This document shows positions 9,853-15,919 of a DNA stretch of 34,346 bases, piece after piece. The position numbers and the translations under genes were made by a program. Source of the stretch: Candidatus Woesebacteria bacterium RIFCSPHIGHO2_01_FULL_39_23. GTDB lineage: Bacteria > Patescibacteriota > Microgenomatia > UBA8517. The stretch is from assembly GCA_001792305.1 (NCBI GenBank), contig MGGH01000023.1, positions 1 to 34,346 on the forward strand. The letters are read 5' to 3'. Each line of letters starts with the position of its first letter. Position 1 is the stretch's first letter. Under the pieces are notes generated by a model. The model saw only the letters and a program-made list of their open reading frames with translations. It was not told the DNA's origin and searched no databases.

Positions 9853-10374
9853 TTATTTTGTATTCTTTGGTTTAAATCTTGTCACAATATCGATTTTGGA
9901 ATTGGGGATGTAGATTCTATTACCGCTGGCGTCTTTGAGAACTGTCGAGCGAATAGTTACTTTGGTTACTTTTCCTTCAAAAGCTCCTATTTTAACTGTA
10001 TCACCCACACCAAACACATCTTCTAAAATAATGAAAAAGCCACTTATGAAATCTTTTACCATTGACTGCGATCCAAACGATAATCCGACACCCAAAACTC
10101 CCAACCCAGCGAGTAATGGTCCAATATTCACTCCCCACTGGCCTAGAACCATCAGGGTGGCTATAAGCAAAATTGCAAAATTTATCACGTTAAGAAGTAG
10201 TGAGCGGATTGTTTTTGTCTTAGCAAGGCGTCTTTCACTAAGCCTTCCCGAAACTTTGGCAAAAACAATTTTTAAAGCATTTTTTATAACAAATCTGACG
10301 ATAAACGTTGCCAGAATAATACCTAAAGAAATGGCGATTTTACTGGCATTTTCGACCATGAAACCGGTATTCAT
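9853..10374 (-). CDS. mscS: Minimal MscS-type mechanosensitive channel
   Basis: A 173-residue membrane protein of the MscS family, which opens under membrane tension to release osmolytes. There are two hydrophobic segments (about 12-32 and 62-85), then the pore-lining helix rich in Gly/Ala (GPLLAGLGVLGVGLSFGSQSMVKDFISGF). The beta domain follows (FGVGDTVKIGAFEGKVTKVTIRSTVLKDASGNRIYIPNSKI). It is much shorter than the E. coli protein (286 residues): the first membrane helix and most of the C-terminal alpha/beta vestibule are missing. The ATG at 10374 lies 6 bases after an extended -10 box, so the mRNA should be leaderless. The nucleotidyltransferase gene follows 8 bases after its stop. Confidence 0.9.
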   Translation of the reverse strand: MNTGFMVENASKIAISLGIILATFIVRFVIKNALKIVFAKVSGRLSERRLAKTKTIRSLLLNVINFAILLIATLMVLGQWGVNIGPLLAGLGVLGVGLSFGSQSMVKDFISGFFIILEDVFGVGDTVKIGAFEGKVTKVTIRSTVLKDASGNRIYIPNSKIDIVTRFKPKNTK

Positions 10375-10389
10375 GCTATTATTGTACCA
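10374..10389. promoter_or_regulatory. Overlapping divergent extended -10 promoters (mscS / truB)
   Basis: Plus strand: TG (10374-10375), one base, TATTAT (10377-10382), six bases, ATG of truB at 10389. Minus strand: TG (10389-10388), one base, TACAAT (10386-10381), six bases, ATG of mscS at 10374. Both are TGn-extended -10 elements, they overlap by two bases, and each start codon region provides the TG of the opposite promoter. Confidence 0.65.
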
Positions 10390-11069
10390 TGGTGCACGGC
10401 ATTCTTCCGGTTTGTAAACTTCCAGGAATGTCTACTTACGACGTAATTAGAGTTTTTAAAGAAAAGACTGGCTTTGAGGGAAAAGTAGGCCATGGGGGAA
10501 CCTTGGACGTTTTTGCAAGTGGAGTGGTATATCTTCTTCTGGGTGAGGCAACGAAATGGTTCGATGAGCTTTTGAAGCTTCCGAAAACCTACATAGCCGG
10601 AGTAAGACTTGGTGTCAATTCGTCTACTTTAGATGTTGAAGGGAGCTTTGAAAGTGATTTAAATCCCAGTAGATTGGAGATCTCAGATATTAAAGCTAAT
10701 TTGGCTAAGTTCAAGGGTGAAATACTTCAGACAGTACCTGCTTTTTCAGCAGCAAAGCACGAAGGTAAGCCTTTATACAAACTAGCAAGAGAAGGAATTG
10801 ACATAGGTAAAAACAGACTTATCACTATTTACTCATTAGACATCGTTTCTTATAAGTTTCCTTTAGTAACGCTGTCAGTCACCTGCTCTTCGGGGACGTA
10901 TATAAGACAACTAACCTATGACATGTTTAAATCATTAAACCAAAAAAGCTTTTTGTATTTTTTGGAAAGGGCAAAAGTTGGAACGATAAGTGTAAATCAG
11001 TGTATTCGGATAGTAGATTTTGCTCTAAAATGGAAAAAGCATCTTTTAGATTTAAACCAAGTTTTGTAA
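10389..11069 (+). CDS. truB: tRNA pseudouridine(55) synthase TruB
   Basis: Converts U55 of the tRNA T-loop to pseudouridine. The 226-residue protein has GILPVCKLPGMSTYDVIRVF at the start, the catalytic block GHGGTLDVFASGV with Asp40, KTYIAGVRLGVNSSTLDVEGSFE, VPAFSAAKHEGKPLYKLAREG and CSSGTYIRQLTYDM. It is shorter than E. coli TruB (314 residues) and ends after the catalytic domain, so the C-terminal PUA domain is absent. Divergent from mscS over a 14-base gap with a shared overlapping promoter. A LytR_C-domain gene follows after 9 bases and is probably in the same transcript. Confidence 0.93.
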   Translation: MVHGILPVCKLPGMSTYDVIRVFKEKTGFEGKVGHGGTLDVFASGVVYLLLGEATKWFDELLKLPKTYIAGVRLGVNSSTLDVEGSFESDLNPSRLEISDIKANLAKFKGEILQTVPAFSAAKHEGKPLYKLAREGIDIGKNRLITIYSLDIVSYKFPLVTLSVTCSSGTYIRQLTYDMFKSLNQKSFLYFLERAKVGTISVNQCIRIVDFALKWKKHLLDLNQVL

Positions 11070-11078
11070 TATTTAACT

Positions 11079-11732
11079 ATGGAGAAAGAAAAACTTAAAA
11101 GGAAAAGTAAAAGGCACGTAAAAGCTATAGTTGAGGAAACAGTTCCCTTGGAAAGTGCCGTAGAAACTTCAGAACAACCGCATGGCATTATCGGTGAAGA
11201 GGTTAAGAAAGAAGAAATTAGAGAAGCAGAAAAAGAGCAAGGGAAAAATGTCCTTAAACTTTTTACAATCGCGTTTTTATCAATGATTTTTGTGGCAATA
11301 GTAACTGGTGGGGTTTATACTTACCTTAGCGGAGTTAGCTTGTCCAAAAATGAAATTAAGATAACTCCAGTGCTTACACCTACCCCTCCCGGTACTCCCG
11401 AGCCAAGTGCAGCACCCGAAACGACGCCGGAGGCTACTAAAAAACCAGACATTACACCTTACAAGGTTAACGTATTAAACGGCAGCGGGAAAATAGGAGT
11501 TGCAAGCCAAATAAAGACAGATCTTGCCACCGGAGGTTTTAAAAAAATAACTACAAACAACGCAAATTCTTTTGATTATCAGGAGACCTTGGTATCAGCT
11601 AAAGAAAATGTTCCTGAAACGGTTACGAATCTGATTAAAGAGATTCTTTCCAAAAAATATACAGTTGCCGACGGAGAGAGCTTGAAGGAAAGTTCAAGTT
11701 TTGATATAGAGATTATTCTAGGATTGAAGTAG
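11079..11732 (+). CDS. Membrane-anchored LytR C-terminal-domain protein
   Basis: A 217-residue protein in four parts: a charged Lys/Glu-rich cytoplasmic region (1-60); one membrane helix (about 63-86, LFTIAFLSMIFVAIVTGGVY); a Pro/Thr linker (about 100-125); and an extracytoplasmic LytR_C domain (about 126-217) with the block YKVNVLNGSGKIGVASQI, typical 'V.VLNGSG..G.A' of this family. LytR_C domains accompany wall-polymer ligases but stand alone here; a wall-associated role is inferred. Its last 20 bases overlap the end of the convergent M23 peptidase gene. Confidence 0.82.
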   Translation: MEKEKLKRKSKRHVKAIVEETVPLESAVETSEQPHGIIGEEVKKEEIREAEKEQGKNVLKLFTIAFLSMIFVAIVTGGVYTYLSGVSLSKNEIKITPVLTPTPPGTPEPSAAPETTPEATKKPDITPYKVNVLNGSGKIGVASQIKTDLATGGFKKITTNNANSFDYQETLVSAKENVPETVTNLIKEILSKKYTVADGESLKESSSFDIEIILGLK

Positions 11733-12384
11733 GGTTGGCAGCGACTCCGTTTTCAATAATTTCAAAATGCAGGTGGTCCCCGAAAGCGCGTCCGCTGGAC
11801 CCCATTTCACCAATTTTTGTGTCCAAATCCACTTCTTGTTTTTCGCTTACTTCGATTTTGGATAAGTGGGCGTAGCGCGATTTTACGCCGTTGCTGTGAT
11901 TAATGATGATAGAATTGCCGTAGCCGATCCTGGAAAAGGTAATACTTTCGACGACGCCTGCCATAACGGGTCTGATTGTGTCTCCTGTTACCCCGTCAAA
12001 GTCAATTCCGGGGTGGAAGAAGCGATATCCTTGAGTAATTTTGATAGCCTCGATGGGATATTGAATGCCGCTTTTGGTAACAAGTGGTTCCCGGCTGGTT
12101 ATGTACAAGTCTTCTTTGGTAATCGTAGACAAGGTGCCATTGGTAGTAAAAAGCGATCCTGCAATGAGTGCGAAAGCGATATTTCCACCAAGAAGTTTAT
12201 TAATTTTGCTGTGCTCAAAAATGTGCCTGAAAAACCTCGAGACAATGTTGCCTCCATGAAATCTTCGAAGATGCTTCATTTTTGGAATTAAGGGAAATTC
12301 GCGTACGCGGACCTTTCGCCTTTTAATTACCTTTAAGTTTAAGGTAAGGCGATAATGTGGCAGATTTAGGGCAAAATTATACAT
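11713..12384 (-). CDS. M23 family metallopeptidase (LytM-like)
   Basis: A zinc peptidase of the lysostaphin/LytM type, expected to cut peptide cross-links in peptidoglycan outside the membrane. The C-terminal domain (about 135-223) has both metal motifs: FHPGIDFDG (His and Asp ligands) and HLHFEI, plus NSIIINHSNGVKSRYAHLS. A membrane segment lies at about residues 68-86, after a strongly basic N terminus. The start is uncertain: ATG 12384 gives 223 residues, but ATG 12279 (188 residues, MKHLRRFHGG) is attractive because the 105 bases between them contain a hairpin (12316-12352) and a 10-base palindrome (12300-12309), which look like leader sequence rather than coding. It ends inside the convergent LytR_C gene. 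Confidence 0.88.
   Translation of the reverse strand: MYNFALNLPHYRLTLNLKVIKRRKVRVREFPLIPKMKHLRRFHGGNIVSRFFRHIFEHSKINKLLGGNIAFALIAGSLFTTNGTLSTITKEDLYITSREPLVTKSGIQYPIEAIKITQGYRFFHPGIDFDGVTGDTIRPVMAGVVESITFSRIGYGNSIIINHSNGVKSRYAHLSKIEVSEKQEVDLDTKIGEMGSSGRAFGDHLHFEIIENGVAANPTSILE
12300..12352 (-). promoter_or_regulatory. Hairpin and palindrome at the M23 gene start
   Basis: TCGCCTT (12316-12322) pairs with AAGGCGA (12346-12352). Inside it the 19-base near-palindrome 12328-12346 pairs TACCTT with AAGGTA. Just downstream in the gene direction is the perfect palindrome CGCGTACGCG (12300-12309). If translation starts at 12279 these form a structured 5' leader; if it starts at 12384 they are inside codons 12-29. 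Confidence 0.45.
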
Positions 12385-12410
12385 GATTGGGCAGACTAGT
12401 GACGGTGAAA

Positions 12411-12433
12411 TAAAAAATCCCGATTATCTCGGG
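12411..12433 (-). terminator. Terminator-like hairpin ahead of the M23 gene
   Basis: On the minus strand CCCGA-N5-TCGGG (12433-12419) is followed by ATTTTTTA (12418-12411), the form of an intrinsic terminator. It points towards the M23 gene and begins within a few bases of the predicted start of the minus-strand transcript. It may be an early attenuator or simply block antisense transcription. Confidence 0.5.
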
Positions 12434-12442
12434 AAGTGGCCA

Positions 12443-12489
12443 ATTATATCCTATAATAACTTGAAAAGTCAAGTTTAAAGCTATAAAAT
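12443..12489. promoter_or_regulatory. Divergent promoter pair sharing one inverted repeat
   Basis: The inverted repeat AACTTGA-N4-TCAAGTT (12458-12475) contains a -35 box for each strand. On the plus strand TTGAAA (12461-12466), 17 bases, TAAAAT (12484-12489) lead to the gene at 12505. On the minus strand TTGACT (12472-12467), 18 bases, TATAAT (12448-12443) lead to the M23 gene. A dimeric regulator bound to the repeat would control both. Confidence 0.55.
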
Positions 12490-12504
12490 CTAGTACTCTT
12501 ATAT

Positions 12505-13929
12505 ATGACCAGGGAAGTAAATTTGATTAGGCCATTACGCGCTCTTTATGCGACGCATGGATATGACCCCGATGCAGATTACTGGGGAGTAAGTCACCCG
12601 GCAGACAGAGCTCGAGTGATTACGGAAAGGAATGTAAGCCATACCGAAGTATTATCGGCATTACCATATACGATAGCCGCAACTTATGGAGGTGGCACAG
12701 ATGAATTTTATGCTGCTGAAATTTTTTCCATACTTGGGCAAAATGCTAATATTATTGCGGCGGATCAGCTTCGCGGTGGACTTGACGGTAGGAATGGTTC
12801 TTGGGAGTACTATAGTCCTGAAGCTACCAGAAAGATAGCCTGGGGTATAAGATATATGCTTTCAGCAAAAAGATATTCACGATTTTTTGACAGGTGCCCC
12901 GAGTTCCGGGAGACTCTTTTGGCACTTTACGATTTGAAAGAAGAGACTGACCCAGATATTCTGCTTGAAAAAGCTTTGAAAATTGAGCATTTGGCTGCTG
13001 CCGGGCACGTTAGGGGCCAACCTGTTCTGTTTGCGGATTTAGACACCTCTTACCTAATTGGTGACCAGAAACTGGGAGAAAAGTGGCCAATGTGGCTTAT
13101 GAACTTGCTGTTGGTTTATAGTTTACCCTCAGAGCTTAAATCTTTTGCAGACAGGGTAAATGAAGACGCATGGCAAACTGCATGTGAGGCCTATGACGTC
13201 GGGTCTAACTTGAAAAGACCCGATAACATTATTGGATTTAAAATAGGCTCTGGTTTTGAGTTGTTTTCCGAAATGATGGGGATGTCGCTTCGTAAAAAAG
13301 GTGTATTTATTGATTGGTCAATGTTGGCCAAGCATGTAAAAAGATGGGGAATAACTTCAAGGTTATTCGGGACAAGTGGTACCGAAGAAATGTTTTCCCC
13401 ATATTTCTGGGCGATGCAGGTACACGAGAATGGGCATTTTGTGCGTGAATCAACGAGAGATAACAATTCTCCACCCACCACGCAGATTTTTGAAGAAGTA
13501 CTTCAAGATGCTTTTTCTGTTTCTGGAGTCTTGAGAAAAATTGCTTCTGGCGGCTATGCTGACCCGAGGTCATTTAACAGGATATTTCAACCACTTCCGA
13601 CAGTCGCTGTGATGGTGTCAGAATTTGTGGATGGACTGCCTTGTGAGGGTGATGCTGTGGGAATGGGGATCTATGATGGATATAAATTGTCGGCTGCGGT
13701 TGTTTTAAATGCTCTTACGCAAAATGGGGTTGTTAGGGTAGGAGGGGAAAGAAGTATTCTTGGGGTAGATGCTTCTCCCGAAAAATTAATAAGAGCTGCG
13801 AATTATCTTAGCAGTATTTTTTCTGGCCTTTTAAGAAACGACCCGAATGTTTCTGGGGCAGTGTTAACCGAAAGAGCTAATAGGGTTTCTCAAAGTATAG
13901 CTATGCTTTTTAGTAACGACAGGAGTTAA
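12505..13929 (+). CDS. Uncharacterised protein with HExxH metal-binding motif
   Basis: I do not recognise this 474-residue protein. It has no signal peptide or membrane segment, so it is probably cytoplasmic. Residues 307-311 read HENGH, a HExxH motif. It is followed 18-24 residues later by FEEVLQDAF (E330, E331, D335), the spacing at which gluzincin-type zinc peptidases carry their third ligand. This makes a divergent metallopeptidase plausible, but the flanking helices were not matched to any family. The protein is rich in Arg, Asp and Gly compared with its Lys-rich neighbours. It starts 15 bases after a TAAAAT box and is divergent from the M23 gene; its last four bases overlap the convergent L,D-transpeptidase stop. 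Activity unproven. Confidence 0.6.
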   Translation: MTREVNLIRPLRALYATHGYDPDADYWGVSHPADRARVITERNVSHTEVLSALPYTIAATYGGGTDEFYAAEIFSILGQNANIIAADQLRGGLDGRNGSWEYYSPEATRKIAWGIRYMLSAKRYSRFFDRCPEFRETLLALYDLKEETDPDILLEKALKIEHLAAAGHVRGQPVLFADLDTSYLIGDQKLGEKWPMWLMNLLLVYSLPSELKSFADRVNEDAWQTACEAYDVGSNLKRPDNIIGFKIGSGFELFSEMMGMSLRKKGVFIDWSMLAKHVKRWGITSRLFGTSGTEEMFSPYFWAMQVHENGHFVRESTRDNNSPPTTQIFEEVLQDAFSVSGVLRKIASGGYADPRSFNRIFQPLPTVAVMVSEFVDGLPCEGDAVGMGIYDGYKLSAAVVLNALTQNGVVRVGGERSILGVDASPEKLIRAANYLSSIFSGLLRNDPNVSGAVLTERANRVSQSIAMLFSNDRS

Positions 13930-14621
13930 CTTTTGTACTTCCCATAGATAACAATTTCTGTACCGGGGTTGTCGGATGAGGCTCGAATTGAGCTTTTACC
14001 ATTAAGTTGCGGCTCGGCCCAATAGAAAAGTTTTTCAGCATCTTCTGTCCGCAAATTCACACAGCCATGACTTTTTGGGCGACCGAAATCGTTGTGCCAG
14101 TATGTGCCGTGCAGTCCAAATCCTCGCCAGGCAGGAACTTGATCGTTGTAAAAATACATCGTGTAGGGGACGTTTGGCAGATAATAGTAAGTGCCCAGTG
14201 CTTTGTTTCCACCTGCCATTTTGGTATAGCGGAGTTTTATCCAAATTCTAAAATTTCCTCTCGGTGTCCAGTCATAAAGGCCAGACGAAATTAAAAAATC
14301 ATAAATTTTTTGATCGTTTTCAAACGCATAAAGTCGCTGATTTGTAAGGTCGATTTCGATTCTTTTATTTCCGGTTTTTTGCCCCAATACTTTTGTGTCT
14401 GTGGGTTTGTCCGCAAGCTTGACCGAATCTGCACTTACACCATGCCAGATTCCGACAGTATCAAATGGATCATAAAAATCGCTAGTTATGTCAGTTTCTT
14501 TTGGCTGGTGCTGATTGGGGAAGCGCGAAGGAAGAATGTTTTGGTAAAAATAAACAACTATGATTGTCGCTATTGCGATTGAAATAGCCAGAATATGAAT
14601 CTGCTTCCCAAAAAACTTCAT
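13926..14621 (-). CDS. L,D-transpeptidase (YkuD domain)
   Basis: An envelope enzyme that makes 3-3 peptidoglycan cross-links or attaches proteins to the wall. One N-terminal membrane segment (about 8-28) anchors it. The YkuD domain covers about residues 85-230: RIEIDLTNQRLYAFEN, then GLHGTYWHNDFG and the catalytic SHGCVNLR with Cys187 (counting from the ATG at 14621). The frame extends five codons to an ATG at 14636; the downstream ATG is preferred because TGGTAAATT ends five bases before it, but the choice is uncertain. It lies downstream of the JAMM-motif gene on the same strand and overlaps the convergent HExxH gene by four bases. Confidence 0.88.
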   Translation of the reverse strand: MKFFGKQIHILAISIAIATIIVVYFYQNILPSRFPNQHQPKETDITSDFYDPFDTVGIWHGVSADSVKLADKPTDTKVLGQKTGNKRIEIDLTNQRLYAFENDQKIYDFLISSGLYDWTPRGNFRIWIKLRYTKMAGGNKALGTYYYLPNVPYTMYFYNDQVPAWRGFGLHGTYWHNDFGRPKSHGCVNLRTEDAEKLFYWAEPQLNGKSSIRASSDNPGTEIVIYGKYKS

Positions 14622-14642
14622 ATTTAAATTTACCATAAATAA

Positions 14643-15350
14643 CTAGGCACTTTCGCGGTGAGCTATATTTTCTTCAGCTGGACAGGAAAATAGTTGTATA
14701 TCAAAATGTTCTCGTAAGAATCTTAGAAACCGGTGCTCAACTACTCCAGCAATACCATCCAGCTGATCCCGGGTCATTCCGGGTTTAGTTTTACGTTGTA
14801 TTTGGTCAAGGATTTCTCTGGTCCATTTTTCATTCATCCTTTTCCGTTTCTCCTGGTCCCACTCCGGGGTTTCTTTACCTCTAAAGCCTAGCATCTTTCT
14901 TTCAGGTGTAATTGCTAACACTGATACAGGAGAAATAATGTCGTTTCTGGGTCTGAATAAACCAATAACATCATCGGGTGAGAAAGGTAGATTGTTGGGT
15001 CCATGAGTGTGAAATTCCATCGCGTAATGTCGGTCTGGTTGTCCTGTGCTTAACAACTGATATCGAAAAGGTCTCGGTTGAGCTAGAGTTCTGGTTCCTA
15101 TTGTATCTTCACTATCTATGGAAAGTCTTCTCACGTAATCAACCTCCACGGTTCTTATTCTTTCTCTGCCTTGGGGGTCAGCCAGGGATCTATCAAGCAT
15201 TTCTTCTGCAGTCAGCCCGATTTCTCCTAAATCTATGCTTCTTACTGTGTCAGGGATTGCCTTATCAGTTGAAAAGGTCAATGTTATTAGTAAAGCTTCC
15301 AAGCCTACATGGGATGGGTTTTCGTGAGTTTCAGGATTTGGCTCGTTCAT
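14643..15350 (-). CDS. Uncharacterised JAMM/MPN-motif protein
   Basis: A 235-residue soluble protein that I cannot place in a named family, but AMEFHTHGPNNLPFSPDD fits the JAMM metalloprotease signature H-x-H-x(7)-S-x-x-D exactly (H113, H115, S123, D126 counting from ATG 15350). JAMM domains cleave isopeptide bonds of ubiquitin-like modifiers or act on other amides. The catalytic Glu should lie upstream; several Glu residues are available and I cannot choose. The frame can start at a TTG two codons earlier; the ATG is 6 bases after an extended -10 box (TG, one base, TAAATT at 15362-15357). The L,D-transpeptidase gene follows within a few bases. Composition is Arg-rich like the HExxH and kinase-fold proteins nearby. 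Confidence 0.6.
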   Translation of the reverse strand: MNEPNPETHENPSHVGLEALLITLTFSTDKAIPDTVRSIDLGEIGLTAEEMLDRSLADPQGRERIRTVEVDYVRRLSIDSEDTIGTRTLAQPRPFRYQLLSTGQPDRHYAMEFHTHGPNNLPFSPDDVIGLFRPRNDIISPVSVLAITPERKMLGFRGKETPEWDQEKRKRMNEKWTREILDQIQRKTKPGMTRDQLDGIAGVVEHRFLRFLREHFDIQLFSCPAEENIAHRESA

Positions 15351-15400
15351 GTACAAAATTTACCAATTTGACGGGGATTTGGGAAGGGTATGTTTGGACT

Positions 15401-15427
15401 ATGGACGAGACCAGATTTGAAATATAA
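15401..15427 (+). pseudogene. Remnant start of a second kinase-like gene
   Basis: ATG at 15401 encodes MDETRFEI followed by a stop. The kinase-fold gene at 15920 starts MDETRFEV. The first seven codons specify the same residues but differ at third positions (GAC/GAT, GAG/GAA, ACC/ACA), as expected for diverged coding copies rather than a recent copy. The DinB-like gene lies between the two. Confidence 0.5.
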
Positions 15428-15428
15428 T
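15423..15428 (+). promoter_or_regulatory. -10 box of the DinB-like gene
   Basis: A perfect TATAAT lies 6 bases before a GTG at 15435, the same geometry as other starts in the window. No good -35 box is visible. It overlaps the stop codon of the MDETRFEI remnant. Confidence 0.45.
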
Positions 15429-15434
15429 ATAACT

Positions 15435-15914
15435 GTGGTTAAAAGAATAGTTCAAGATTTAAAGAACTCTTGGAGAAACACAAATTCTTCAACAATTGAT
15501 TTTGCTAATAAAATTCCAACAAAAATCTGGGATGAGAAGCCTTTTAAACTAAGATTTAGAAGTTTTGCATGGGAATTTTCTTGTTTGGTAAGAACACGAA
15601 TGTGCTATCTAAAAGGGCTGAGAATTGGGAAGTTATCTTTTTCATCACAAGAAGACATTCCTAATAAAGGGGAAATAGTTAAATATTCTAAAAAGGTAAT
15701 CTTTGACCAATTAACGAAATTATCGAGAGAAATACTGATAGAAATTGAAAAAGTTGACGAGAATAAAGTTAACATGGTTTTGTGGCTAATCCAGCACGAA
15801 AGATTACATCAGGGTAAATTAATGCTTTATCTAAGCAAAGAAAACCTTGCTCTTCCAACATCTTTTGTAAAAACATGGGGAGAAAGCAACTTTAGAAAAC
15901 AGCAAGAAATGTAG
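15435..15914 (+). CDS. DinB-like four-helix protein
   Basis: A protein of about 159 residues of the DinB/YfiT-like fold, a metal-binding helical bundle found in thiol transferases and many uncharacterised proteins. Recognisable parts are FRSFAWEFSCLVRTRMCYLKGL in the first half and IQHERLHQGKLMLYLSKENLALP near the end; the HERLHQGK stretch matches the DinB 'HE..H.GQ' metal-site helix. The frame extends upstream to an ATG at 15390, but that reads out of frame through the MDETRFEI remnant. The GTG at 15435 fits both the -10 box spacing and the start of the fold. The kinase-fold gene follows after 5 bases and is probably cotranscribed. Substrate unknown. Confidence 0.72.
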   Translation: MVKRIVQDLKNSWRNTNSSTIDFANKIPTKIWDEKPFKLRFRSFAWEFSCLVRTRMCYLKGLRIGKLSFSSQEDIPNKGEIVKYSKKVIFDQLTKLSREILIEIEKVDENKVNMVLWLIQHERLHQGKLMLYLSKENLALPTSFVKTWGESNFRKQQEM

Positions 15915-15919
15915 GAAAT

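Noticed and set aside
14978-15427. 149-codon plus-strand frame antisense to the JAMM gene
   Set aside because: Only its last nine codons (the MDETRFEI remnant) carry a signal; the rest is a shadow of the JAMM gene.
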